A stretch of DNA of 43,846 bases, from contig QENH01000188.1 in NCBI GenBank assembly GCA_003336485.1, positions 1-43,846 on the forward strand, written 5' to 3'. The notes beneath the pieces are model-generated. The model searched no databases. It saw only the letters and a list, made by a program, of their open reading frames with translations, and was not told the DNA's origin. Below are positions 1 through 9,457 of this stretch, piece after piece. Both the position numbers and the translations under genes were made by a program. Each line of letters starts with the position of its first letter. Within the stretch, counting starts at the first letter, position 1. The stretch is from Candidatus Methanophagales archaeon (lineage in GTDB: Archaea > Halobacteriota > Syntropharchaeia > Alkanophagales > Methanospirareceae).

Positions 1-2
1 GT

Positions 3-455
3 TTACAGGATATAATTATACAAGAAACAGAGGCATCTCTGGATGGAAAGATGGACGAGAAGGAAAGGAAGAGCTTAGAAGAACAAACGGAACAAGCAAA
101 GAAAGCGAAAGAACTTAACATAAGCAAAGGTGAAATAGTCTTAGAACTTCCGAAATCTTATTGGGAAGAGGTAAGTGATTATAATCCCGTAAAAACAGCA
201 AGAAATTTGACTTGCCCTATTCTTATTCTTCAAGGAGAACGCGATTACCACGTTACAATGGTAGATTATGAGATGTTGATAAAAGGTCTGACCGGAAAAG
301 ATAACGTGTGCTTTATACTTTATTCTGATTTTAATCATCTCTTTATGGCCGTGCCCGGCACTGGTAAGGCCACGCCCGCGGATATGTACATACCCGGTCA
401 TGTAGCTCCAATTGTTATTGATAATGTCGCAGAATGGGTAAATAATCAAAAATAA
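3..455 (+). CDS. alpha/beta hydrolase family protein, C-terminal part (5' truncated by window)
   Basis: Frame is open to the window start. CPILILQGERDYHVTMVDYEML...DFNHLF is the typical C-terminal Asp/His region of alpha/beta hydrolases. Confidence 0.7.
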   Translation, partial: LQDIIIQETEASLDGKMDEKERKSLEEQTEQAKKAKELNISKGEIVLELPKSYWEEVSDYNPVKTARNLTCPILILQGERDYHVTMVDYEMLIKGLTGKDNVCFILYSDFNHLFMAVPGTGKATPADMYIPGHVAPIVIDNVAEWVNNQK

Positions 456-523
456 TCAAATCACATTATATTTCCACCTTCAAAGTAACTATCTCAAAGG
501 GGTTCATCTTCAACATTATTCTT

Positions 524-1350
524 TCACCTTCTCTTTTCCAACTCTTTCTTCACCTCTTCGTCCTCTTCCTCTAGCATGTTCTCCGTCTCGACCGCTTTTG
601 GCTCTCGGAACAATGTTATTTCTGCATCCGTTTCTTCTCCCTTCTTTTCATAGAATCTCTGAATTACGCCATATTCATGCTCAGCCCGCTTCAGTGCGGA
701 TAAAACCACATTTTCGGGGTTGATTTTCAAGAAAGAGCGCTTCAAAGGCAGCTTCATGCCATTCGGTAACGGCAATGTATCCAAATCCGTGTTGAACTCA
801 ATTGCATGCTTGTATGACGAAGCCTCTCGCCAATCTCCTTCATGCGGGTAAACAGAATATCTGAACTCGTATCGTTTGTTCTACTCCCTTGCATCCAGAA
901 CAGGTATTGCAGGACCCGAAATAGCATCCGCGGATTTTATGTCCGTGGAGAATCTGACTCTGATTCGTGCCTTCGGATGCGGGTCCTCTATTTCCGTAAC
1001 GAAATCTATTCTCGGAATGTCCCTCCCTATAAACTATTATTTTCTTCGTGCACATCATGAATTTATGCCGTCACATAATTGGCTCTATCTCCTCCTTCAA
1101 TCTGTACGGCCAGCGAAGAGAGAAATAATTTGTCTCGAGGTTGATAACACGTCTCAAGGGACTTTTAGCTATCCAGAACTTTTCTACCCGGAAGGCGCCA
1201 AAATACACGCCCTCTCCAGTTTCTGTTTTCTACGGTGTTTCCTCTTATCATAATGAAATTTGGGTCATAAGGATGTCGTTTTGGCTCATGCTCAATGATT
1301 TTATACGTTTTATAGCCCATAGCAGGAACCGTAGGAACAAATCATATTCT
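524..1350 (-). pseudogene. GH38 alpha-mannosidase-like protein, decayed C-terminal remnant
   Basis: Minus-strand fragments in different frames: VPTVPAMGYKTYKIIEHEPKRHPYDPNFIMIRGNTVENR, RIDFVTEIEDPHPKARIRVRFSTDIKSADAISGPAIPVLDARE*, SFLKINPENVVLSALKRAEHEYGVIQRFYEKKGEETDAEITLFREPKAVETENMLEE. They are broken by stops and frameshifts. Confidence 0.75.
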
Positions 1351-1716
1351 CGCATATTTCACTGATACACGAATCAGGGAAAATAAATGAGAAGATAGAA
1401 TATCCGTAATGAATGATTCTGTTTCTTTTGCGGATGTAAACGGTACGGAACAGCACTCACTGCAATTAATGTTCCAAACCCCGTCATTTCAATGCGTTTT
1501 TAACATGTGTTGATACTACCCATACTTATTTAAGCTGTGGAATAATAATAAAACCACCACATAGCAGAAGCAGAAGGGCGATTACAAGAGGGGTTGCCGT
1601 AGGAACAGGGAGCTGTAGATGACCCATTCTTCAAAGCATGGTGGCAGAACTGTCGCTTTTCGCTAATAAAGGGAAAAGCTAAGAAATAACAGATAAAAAT
1701 AAAAGGAGGTGATATT

Positions 1717-2106
1717 ATGGAAAAAGCAGGTGCTGGGACAAGGCTTGTGTCGTATATCATTGATGCGATTATTCTATGGGTAATTGGCGCTATCTTGGGT
1801 TTCATTTTTATGGCTATCGGTGCTGGATACGGAGTTGCATCAAGTATTATAGTGCTACTAATCTCAATTGGATATTTCACATATTTCTTTGGAAACGGAC
1901 AGACACCAGGTATGAAAGTAATGAAGATAAAACTATGCGGAACTGATGGCACATATCCGATAGGATATGGCAAGGGATTTGTCAGATGGATAGGTATGCT
2001 GATATCGGCTCTGGTAATATATATTGGTTTCCTATGGATCTTAATAGACAAGGATAAACAGGGATGGCACGATAAAATAGCTGATACGTACGTTGTAGTG
2101 GAGTAA
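1717..2106 (+). CDS. RDD family membrane protein
   Basis: AGTRLVSYIIDAIILWVIG...GQTPGMKVMKIKL...WHDKIADTYVV; RBS aaaaggaggtg upstream. Confidence 0.85.
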   Translation: MEKAGAGTRLVSYIIDAIILWVIGAILGFIFMAIGAGYGVASSIIVLLISIGYFTYFFGNGQTPGMKVMKIKLCGTDGTYPIGYGKGFVRWIGMLISALVIYIGFLWILIDKDKQGWHDKIADTYVVVE

Positions 2107-2338
2107 ACACCAACAAATCGTCAAGGATGCCCCGCATTTAGATGCTGTCCCAGGATTCAAAACCCCCAAACAATTAAAAATAACGCCCGATGGGTCTTTA
2201 TAACAAAAATGCGCGAACTAGCTAGTGGTGGGACAAGTACTTAATGCGAGGGCTATCCAAGCATCTTTGGATTGGACACAATTAAATATGGAGAATAAAG
2301 ATATATAATAAAACCTTGTTGGTATATAAAAGGGCCCG

Positions 2339-3778
2339 ATGATGAATATAGATAAAAAAATACTCGCTGTGATATTGGGGTTGGTTATCGGCATAAGCTT
2401 GGTAGGGTTGGCTGCCGGCGTAGACCAAAGTACTAGCCCTATCGTTATAGACACAGAGGCCGAGGATTTGGAATTAACTATCTACAACGCAGATCTCGGC
2501 GTTGTCAAAGAATACCGGACGAAATACATCCCGGAGGGGGTAAATAATGTCCTGTACGAGGATGTCGCTTCAAGAATAGACCCTACAAGTGTTCGCTTAA
2601 AGGCGCTTGATTCAGAAATGGAGGTAGTGGAGCAGAATTACCAGTATGACCTGGTCAACAGGGATAAGATACTGAAGAAATACATCGACAAAGAGATAGT
2701 GGCTTACCTGACCTACGGCGACAAGAAGGAGACGATTGAGGGTACACTGCTGAGTTACGAGGGGGACCGACTAACCATAAGAGATAATGATGGTATGATT
2801 CAGATCGTAGATTCAAATAATCTGGTACTACCTGAGCTACCGGAAGGTTTAATAACGAAGCCGACGCTGGCGTGGATACTAAATGTTACAGAAAGCAGGA
2901 ATCATACGTTGGAACTCTCATATATGACCGCCGGTATGTCGTGGAATGCAGACTACGTTGTTGTTACAAGCAAGAATGACTCGAAACTCGATTTGAATGG
3001 CTGGGTCACAGTTACAAACAATGCCGGCACCACATTCAAGAACACTTCCCTTAAACTTGTTGCCGGAGATGTGCATCGGGTGCGAGATGAGATTTTGTAT
3101 ACAACACCATACTACATGGCGGCTCCGACACCCAGAGCAAGTCAGTTCGAGGAGGAGGCTTTGTTTGAGTACCACATGTATGACTTACAGAGAAGGACAA
3201 CGTTAAAGAACAACGAAAAGAAACAGATTTCGCTGCTGGAGGCTACGGACGTTGAGGTCGAAAAGGAATACGTGTATGACGACATACGCAACTGGTGGAG
3301 GTATGGGAACGACTGGTCGGACACAGGCGAGAAGAAAGTTGATGTGTGGCTTAACTTCAACAATAGCGCGAAAAACAATCTTGGTATCCCACTTCCGAAG
3401 GGGACAGTTCGCGTGTTCACGAACGACAAAGAGGGCAAGCTGCAGTTTATAGGTGAGGACTCGATAGACCATACGCCGAAAGACGAGACAATAAGCCTAT
3501 TCGTTGGACAGGCATTTGACATCGTCGGTGAGCGGACGCAGATGGACTTCAATAAATACGCAGACTGGTATGAATATGAGTGGGCGGTGAATCTCCGGAA
3601 CCATAAGGACGAGGACATTGTGGTTACGGTACTTGAGCGGACCAGCGGCGATTGGCAGATAACAGAGGAAAACTATAATCATACAAAAAAGTCTAACAAT
3701 GAAATCGAGTGGCTGATTCCGGTAGAAGCCGATTCCAAAAGCACTCTAACATACACCATAAGATACAAGCGATGGTGA
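2339..3778 (+). CDS. DUF4139 domain-containing protein with N-terminal signal/TM segment
   Basis: 479 aa. Signal-like N-terminus, then LTIYNADLGVVKEYRTKYIPEGVNNVLYEDVASRIDPTSVRLKAL and LSYMTAGMSWNADYVVV, typical of DUF4139. Confidence 0.8.
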   Translation: MMNIDKKILAVILGLVIGISLVGLAAGVDQSTSPIVIDTEAEDLELTIYNADLGVVKEYRTKYIPEGVNNVLYEDVASRIDPTSVRLKALDSEMEVVEQNYQYDLVNRDKILKKYIDKEIVAYLTYGDKKETIEGTLLSYEGDRLTIRDNDGMIQIVDSNNLVLPELPEGLITKPTLAWILNVTESRNHTLELSYMTAGMSWNADYVVVTSKNDSKLDLNGWVTVTNNAGTTFKNTSLKLVAGDVHRVRDEILYTTPYYMAAPTPRASQFEEEALFEYHMYDLQRRTTLKNNEKKQISLLEATDVEVEKEYVYDDIRNWWRYGNDWSDTGEKKVDVWLNFNNSAKNNLGIPLPKGTVRVFTNDKEGKLQFIGEDSIDHTPKDETISLFVGQAFDIVGERTQMDFNKYADWYEYEWAVNLRNHKDEDIVVTVLERTSGDWQITEENYNHTKKSNNEIEWLIPVEADSKSTLTYTIRYKRW

Positions 3779-3782
3779 ACAC

Positions 3783-3802
3783 TAACTAACTAACTAACTA
3801 AC
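3783..3802. repeat. (CTAA)n short tandem repeat
   Basis: ctaactaactaactaactaac read directly, just after the DUF4139 gene. Confidence 0.8.
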
Positions 3803-3907
3803 AATTACCTCAAAGAACATGAAATATGCAACTCGCTGTAGAAATAGGATGCCATAGAAGAAACTCTTTAACTTAATATTATACGAATATATATTCATAA
3901 GTAAGAT

Positions 3908-4750
3908 ATGACAACAGAGGAAGCGGAAGAAAAGAAAAGAATGATGCAAGAAGAAGACGCGGCAGTAGCAGCAAAAGTGTCAAAGATAAAGCATAAGATA
4001 ATGGTGATGAGTGGTAAAGGCGGAGTGGGGAAGACAACGGTATCGGCGAATCTTGCTTTTTCTCTTGCCATGAGCGGTTTAGACGTGGGGTTGATGGATG
4101 CTGATATACACGGTCCGGACATCCCGAAGATATTGGGGATCGAGGACAAACGACCGGAGGTATCAGAAGACAAAATGTCACCCATATTAGTCACGCCGAG
4201 ACTGAAAGCGATTTCTATTGGTTTCCTACTTCCGAACAGGGACTCTTCGATTATCTGGCGCGGACCGATGAAGATGAATGCGATAAGGCAATTCATTTCC
4301 GATGTGGACTGGGGCGAACTGGACTACATGATTGTTGACCTTCCGCCGGGCACGGGAGACGAGCCGTTAAGTGTTGTGCAGTTGATGAAGGAAGTAGACG
4401 GTGCGATAATCGTTACAACACCGCAGGATTTGGCATTGTTGGATTCAAGAAAGGCTGTTGACTTCTCAAATGTGGTGCATGTGCCAGTTATTGGGATAGT
4501 AGAGAACATGAGCGGGTTTGTGTGCCCCCATTGTGGCAAAGAGACAAACATATTCAAGTACGGCGGTGGCGAGAGATCGGCGAGCGAGTTAGGCGTGCCT
4601 TTCCTCGGTAGAGTGCCGTTAGACCCGATGATGGTAGAAGCTGCGGATAGTGGAACGCCATTTGTACTGCAGAAGGAATCAAAAGTGAAAGGTGCATTTG
4701 AGCAGATAGTGGCAAATGTGCGTGCATTTGTGGAAGGTAAGAACGAGTGA
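3908..4750 (+). CDS. Mrp/NBP35 family P-loop ATP-binding protein (Fe-S carrier type)
   Basis: [63 protein letters not shown]. Confidence 0.93.
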   Translation: MTTEEAEEKKRMMQEEDAAVAAKVSKIKHKIMVMSGKGGVGKTTVSANLAFSLAMSGLDVGLMDADIHGPDIPKILGIEDKRPEVSEDKMSPILVTPRLKAISIGFLLPNRDSSIIWRGPMKMNAIRQFISDVDWGELDYMIVDLPPGTGDEPLSVVQLMKEVDGAIIVTTPQDLALLDSRKAVDFSNVVHVPVIGIVENMSGFVCPHCGKETNIFKYGGGERSASELGVPFLGRVPLDPMMVEAADSGTPFVLQKESKVKGAFEQIVANVRAFVEGKNE

Positions 4751-4837
4751 GCTATTTAGATCGTAAAATATAATAACTATAACATTATATTTTATGCTCG
4801 TGAAAAGGATAAGGAAATAATATGGGGGGTGAATAAG

Positions 4838-5011
4838 ATGGGTAAATGTGAACTATGCAGTAAAGAGGGAAGTAGAATGGAAGCAAACCACAAGGAACTT
4901 GGACGTATTATGGTTTGTCAGGACTGCTGGGCAAATTTATACGATAAGAACCGCATGACATGCAGTGCCGACTCTTCTGGCGGCAGTTGTTCCTGTTGCT
5001 CTTGCCGGTAG
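4838..5011 (+). CDS. small Cys-rich putative zinc-binding protein
   Basis: MGKCELCSKEGSRMEANHKELGRIMVCQDCWANLYDKNRMTCSADSSGGSCSCCSCR; CxxC pairs; purine-rich RBS (ggggggtg) upstream. Confidence 0.6.
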   Translation: MGKCELCSKEGSRMEANHKELGRIMVCQDCWANLYDKNRMTCSADSSGGSCSCCSCR

Positions 5012-5170
5012 GTAGGCAAGCTGGCAGAGTAGGAAGGACGTATTCGCACAATGTCTTTCTTGGAGGTATGGTAGTTGACATTGTTCAGTTAACAGCGGAG
5101 TTCTCAGAGTGCGCAGAGGATATGGGGCAGCTATGCCCTCTTATCTTATCTCGTTCGCAACCTGAGCCAA

Positions 5171-5385
5171 GTATATATGAATAATCTTATTGGAGCATTA
5201 ATTGTATAATCCCTATGAACAATAGCATTTACAACCCCTTCTCTTAAAACCCCCATATGTATTTCGGGATATAATTCCGGTTCAAAACCTTTTATTCGGT
5301 GCTCTTCCCGTATATACAAACCTAAGAATCTTGATGTATTCTCAAGTACATCTAAAATATTTATGGGTGAAGAAGCAAGATAGCA
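5171..5385 (-). pseudogene. AlbA_2/RecG-like ATP-binding transcriptional regulator, internal fragment
   Basis: Minus-strand reading: ASSPINILDVLENTSRFLGLYIREEHRIKGFEPELYPEIHMGVLREGVVNAIVHRDYTINAPIRLFIY, with the REgvvNAivHRDY signature. No complete ORF. Confidence 0.65.
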
Positions 5386-5389
5386 TTAG

Positions 5390-5598
5390 ATGAAAATGGA
5401 TTATTCATTGCCTTCCGAGGGCATATTGAAGAAGGTTCTTGGATAGGGGTACCAAATAGAGCCCGCAGCTTTAAACATTCTCGAATCTCTTGGCGAGGAA
5501 AAAGTCATTGATGTCTTAGACACATTCACAGATAAGTTCCCGGACACGATTGTCATTGAGGGCAAACAAATAGTTGAGAATCAAAGCGCGATTTGATG
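5390..5598 (+). pseudogene. interrupted gene fragment, possibly DNA polymerase II small-subunit (DP1)-like N-terminus
   Basis: MKMDYSLPSEGILKKVLG*GYQIEPAALNILESLGEEKVIDVLDTFTDKFPDTIVIEGKQIVENQSAI*: a continuous protein-like reading with an in-frame TAG. The family call is tentative. Confidence 0.35.
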
Positions 5599-6249
5599 CT
5601 GGAACTGGGGGACGCACCCGGATATTCAAGAAGGATATAACCGAGAAAAGTAGGGGTATCACACTGGAAGAGGCGAAGAAGCTGGGCGAAGCGGCAACGC
5701 GGGCAAGGATAAAAGAAGGTTTTGTAACTTATGCACTCTTTGGGCAGTCTAAGCAATCGGTTGAAAATAAACTGGCTTCTCTGGGGCTTGGAATGAAAAT
5801 AACCACCGCTTTGATCGAGTGCCTGAATTGGATTATAGTTCCTTTCACGCCATGCATGAAAGCTGGGATTTGTAACCATCAAATCAGCTTGGCGGAAATC
5901 CTTGATTTCCGATTTTTACACCCATACCCAAACGCAGATAAACAGAGATTCAAGGCATGGTGCCTATAAAGCCAAAAATTCAGGTTGTAACTTTATAGAG
6001 GTAGAAATTGTTCCCTATCTTTCTTACCTCAGTCCCCGTCCTCTTTTGCTTGAGGACCCAATCAGGATGTGTCATATTGCGTATATACGTAATATATTCA
6101 TATATTCTTTTCCTCGTCTTAATTCTCTCTTCTATTCAAAGCAACTTATGAAAAGCTCATGAAGATGGAGCATATTACGTAAATTAGGCGGAGTTACGGA
6201 TTAAATAGTTAGAAGATATACATCAGATACAATAAAGAAATAAGAGGAA

Positions 6250-7383
6250 ATGAAGTGGTCTTATAAAATTGGCAGTATTCGTGGGATACCTATAATGCTA
6301 CATGTGACATTCCTGCTAATACTATTAGTCTTTATATGGATATTTGCAGTTCAGGAATTCGAGATATTCGGCTTTTTTATCGGTTTCGGTGGCATGAATA
6401 TCCCAACATGGCTCAAATACGTGTTTAGCGCTATAGCGTCTCTACTTTTCTTCTCGACCGTGCTCTTTCACGAGCTCAGTCACTCGTTAGTAGCGAAAAG
6501 CTATGGCACAAAGATACGGGGCATAACCCTATTTGCACTCGGTGGCGTAGCGCAGATGGAGGATATGCCTAGGAACCCACGAATGGAGGCGAAAATGGCG
6601 GCTGCTGGGCCTGCTTTCAGCCTGGGTATCGGTATCTTAGCCTATGCCATTTACTATCTCTTCGGGCCGATAAATCCAACAGGATCAGGAGAGACGATCA
6701 CGAATGCGGCACTCATAGTAGTAGGTATAATCGCATTTTACAACATAATGTTAGGGCTCTTCAATCTAATACCGGCATTTCCTATGGATGGTGGCCGGAT
6801 TTTACGCGCTTTTCTTGCTATGCGTATGCCGTATATAGAAGCGACAAAGAAGGCTGTTGCGGTAGGTAAAAGCGTCTTAGTTGCTATGGGTATTCTCGGA
6901 CTTTTTGTGAATCCCTTGCTATTACTTATAGCCATATACCTCTACTTTGCTGCTTCCGGGGAGGAGCGGGCAACGGTTATTTCGGTTACCTTGGAGGGCG
7001 TTAAGGTTAGGGACGTTATGACTAGAGACCCGAATGTAGTTCACGTGCCTCCCGACTGGACAGTTAATCAGTTGGTGGATCAGATGTTTAGGACCAAACA
7101 CATGGGCTACCCGGTACAAGAAAGCCTGACTTCCCCGGTGCAAGGGGTAGTAACATTCGCAGACGTTCGACAGATACCTGCTTCGAAGCGAGATAGCACC
7201 AAGGTCGAAGAGATCATGAATCAAGGGATAATCTCAATCAGATCGGATGCAGACGCATTCGATGCTCTTAAATTGATGGGCAGCAGCAATATAGGTCGCT
7301 TGATCGTCATGGATAATGGCCAGATGCTAGGCATCGTCTCCAGGACCGACCTCATGAGAGCTATCCAGTTCCGAGGTGCCTGA
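6250..7383 (+). CDS. site-2 protease family (M50) zinc metalloprotease with C-terminal CBS domains
   Basis: HELSHSLVAKSYG active site, NLIPAFPMDGGRILRA, then VRDVMTRDPNVVHVPPDWTV and VEEIMNQGIISIRSDADAFDAL CBS repeats. Confidence 0.92.
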   Translation: MKWSYKIGSIRGIPIMLHVTFLLILLVFIWIFAVQEFEIFGFFIGFGGMNIPTWLKYVFSAIASLLFFSTVLFHELSHSLVAKSYGTKIRGITLFALGGVAQMEDMPRNPRMEAKMAAAGPAFSLGIGILAYAIYYLFGPINPTGSGETITNAALIVVGIIAFYNIMLGLFNLIPAFPMDGGRILRAFLAMRMPYIEATKKAVAVGKSVLVAMGILGLFVNPLLLLIAIYLYFAASGEERATVISVTLEGVKVRDVMTRDPNVVHVPPDWTVNQLVDQMFRTKHMGYPVQESLTSPVQGVVTFADVRQIPASKRDSTKVEEIMNQGIISIRSDADAFDALKLMGSSNIGRLIVMDNGQMLGIVSRTDLMRAIQFRGA

Positions 7384-7440
7384 TCTTTCGTGTGTGTGAC
7401 CACAAGATCAGACATAAGACCAGAAGTTGAGCATTTAAAG

Positions 7441-7511
7441 GCCGGGGCTGGGAGTCGAACCCAGGTCTTGGGATCCACAGTCCCAAGGGATAGCCTCTAC
7501 CACACCCCGGC
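7441..7511 (-). tRNA. tRNA-His (GTG)
   Basis: Minus strand gccggggtgtggtagaggctatcccttgggactGTGgatcccaagacctgggttcgactcccagccccggc: cloverleaf, anticodon GTG, extra 5' G(-1) paired with C73. Confidence 0.93.
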
Positions 7512-7585
7512 ATTTGCAGGTTTATTAAAACAGTATAATTACATATTAATATCTTTGCCTTAAATTTAGTTATAAGATACTTTTT

Positions 7586-8326
7586 TTGGTGTTGTTTGAG
7601 AAAGTGGAAAAAATAGGAGACGTAGAATTAGCCGGACCTGTTATAGTAGGCGTAATGAGGCGGTTGTCCGTTCATGATGCGCATGAAAGTGGCGCAGACA
7701 TAATCGAGTTGAGGCTGGACCTCTTGGAAGAGGAAGATAAGAGCACAGCAAAGGTAAAAGAATTCATTACCGAGCTAAAACAGCCGGTGATAGTAACGAA
7801 CAGGCGAAAAGAGGAGGGTGGCTCTTTCGCGGGCACGGAAGCCCAGCGGATTGAGCTGCTGAACGACATTCTCGAAACAGGTAGTGTAAATGCAGTAGAC
7901 ATTGAATTCTATTCGCCCGAAGCGAGTAAAAGCGTAATAGTAGAGAAGGCGAAAAGCCTGCATATTCCGATAATCTTCTCGTTCCACGATTTCTATGGCA
8001 TGCCTAGCCGTTCTGACATATTAAATATCATTGCAGGCATGTATGAAGAAGGAGGAAGTATAGCGAAGATCGCAGTGACGCCAAAGAGATTAAGCGATGC
8101 CTTACTTCTGCTCAACATGACGCATGAGCTCGCAACCGAAGGAAAGCGGATGGTCACAATAGGTATGGGCGCCATAGGCCGTCATCTACGTGTGATTGCA
8201 CCACTATACGGGTCTGTATTGACTTATGGGTTCATAGAGGGCGAGGGAGTAGCACCGGGTCAATTTAGTGTGAAGGCGCTAAGACGCATGTTAAATGAAT
8301 TAATGCTCAAAAAATCCGTTTCATGA
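7586..8326 (+). CDS. aroD: type I 3-dehydroquinate dehydratase
   Basis: ADIIELRLDLLEE, PVIVTNRRKEEGGSFAGTEAQRIELL, VDIEF, IIFSFHDFYGMPS, KIAVTPK. Confidence 0.92.
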   Translation: MVLFEKVEKIGDVELAGPVIVGVMRRLSVHDAHESGADIIELRLDLLEEEDKSTAKVKEFITELKQPVIVTNRRKEEGGSFAGTEAQRIELLNDILETGSVNAVDIEFYSPEASKSVIVEKAKSLHIPIIFSFHDFYGMPSRSDILNIIAGMYEEGGSIAKIAVTPKRLSDALLLLNMTHELATEGKRMVTIGMGAIGRHLRVIAPLYGSVLTYGFIEGEGVAPGQFSVKALRRMLNELMLKKSVS

Positions 8327-8705
8327 GTGAGTTCAGAGATTCTATGCACTTCATTCCCCGTAATCCTAATACCCTGCCTATTCTTTCCCTATACCTGTTC
8401 TCTACCTTTACTCCCACACGCTCCAGTCGTGTCGTCAATTTTTTATTGATCCTCTTCCCTGTCCTGTCATAGTCGGTTAGTATAGTAACCCTCTTATGCC
8501 GACGCCACAGATAATCTACGAATTCTGTATGAGACCTTCTGGCACACGTCACAATCTCCTTCGTAATGCCCATCCCTTCTAATGCTCTTTTATCGCGAAT
8601 GCCTTCAACAACAATAACATCTACAAAATCGTCCATCTCTTCTAATATGCGCTCTAACTCAGTATACGTTTCGTAATCCTGCTTTACTCTATCTGAGTAG
8701 TCCAT
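8307..8705 (-). CDS. small toprim-domain protein
   Basis: VDVIVVEGIRDKRALEGMGI...VTILTDYDRTGKRINKKL toprim motifs (E and DxD-like). 3' end overlaps aroD by about 20 bp. Confidence 0.85.
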   Translation of the reverse strand: MDYSDRVKQDYETYTELERILEEMDDFVDVIVVEGIRDKRALEGMGITKEIVTCARRSHTEFVDYLWRRHKRVTILTDYDRTGKRINKKLTTRLERVGVKVENRYRERIGRVLGLRGMKCIESLNSLMKRIF

Positions 8706-8723
8706 ATGCCTACTGTTCCTTTA

Positions 8724-9164
8724 CTAATCGAGAAATGTTATTTTTATACCCGCAATCTTCAAATATTCCAGACCTTCCTTATCGCTATAATCACCGGTTA
8801 ATACGACTTTTTGTATTCCCGCATTTATTATTAGCTTGGCGCATATCTTACAGGGGTATGCATTTACGTATAGCGTAGCACATTCGGCATCTCTACCCGC
8901 CTGCAATAGCGCATTTTGCTCGGCATGCACGCCTACGCACTCTTCGTGTCTTTCTCCTGATGCGATATTCAATTTATCGCGCCTGCAGCCGACATCGAGA
9001 CAGTGCGGAAATCCTTTCGATGCACCGTTATATCCGGTGGATACGATAACGTTTTTTTTTACCACTAAGGCGCCTATTTGCCGTCGTAAGCATGTTGAAC
9101 GCGTTGCCACATCGGTTACTATTTTCATCCAGTATTCGTCCCACGGGATTCTCTGCGTCTTCAT
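8724..9164 (-). CDS. dCMP deaminase / cytidine-deoxycytidylate deaminase family protein
   Basis: CVGVHAEQNALLQAG and YVNAYPCKICAKLIINAGI zinc-site motifs. Confidence 0.93.
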   Translation of the reverse strand: MKTQRIPWDEYWMKIVTDVATRSTCLRRQIGALVVKKNVIVSTGYNGASKGFPHCLDVGCRRDKLNIASGERHEECVGVHAEQNALLQAGRDAECATLYVNAYPCKICAKLIINAGIQKVVLTGDYSDKEGLEYLKIAGIKITFLD

Positions 9165-9274
9165 CTCTTTTACTTACTAATCTCTCAATAGGGTATCAAT
9201 AACCTTGAAATTTAGGTTATTTAAAGCACTTGCCATATTTTTAATTCCTATATGCAATAAAGGTACTTCATGAA

Positions 9275-9421
9275 TGTGAAGTTATAGGAGAGTACTATGC
9301 GGATATACTGATTGGAAACTGGGTAATCGAAGAGACAAAAGCAGCAAGAAGTTTGGTAAAGAAAAATGGATTTGAGGAAATAGTTTTCTGCGTAAATCTG
9401 CGTCCTAAATCAAATTTATAG
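9275..9421 (+). pseudogene. GxxExxY family protein remnant
   Basis: In-frame reading CEVIGEYYADILIGNWVIEETKAARSLVKKNGFEEIVFCVNLRPKSNL*. Resembles the GEYxADllv...viElKa core. No full-length ORF. Confidence 0.6.
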
Positions 9422-9457
9422 GTAGAAGTTATACTTTATATATATACAAAAATAAAA

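Noticed and set aside
842-1253. Plus-strand ORFs 842-1060 and 876-1253 from the ORF track
   Set aside because: They are antisense to convincing GH38 pseudogene readings and have no recognisable protein character.
2120-2200. Similarity of 'caaggatgcccc' at about 2127 to the hairpin region at about 20018 as a dispersed repeat
   Set aside because: Only about 12 identical bases, which is expected by chance in 44 kb. The 2120 copy reads as a coding remnant and lacks the GC-rich palindrome.
3783-3802. CTAA and ATTT microsatellites as CRISPR or regulatory arrays
   Set aside because: Simple tetranucleotide repeats with no spacers. No CRISPR-like repeat-spacer structure or cas gene was seen anywhere in the window.
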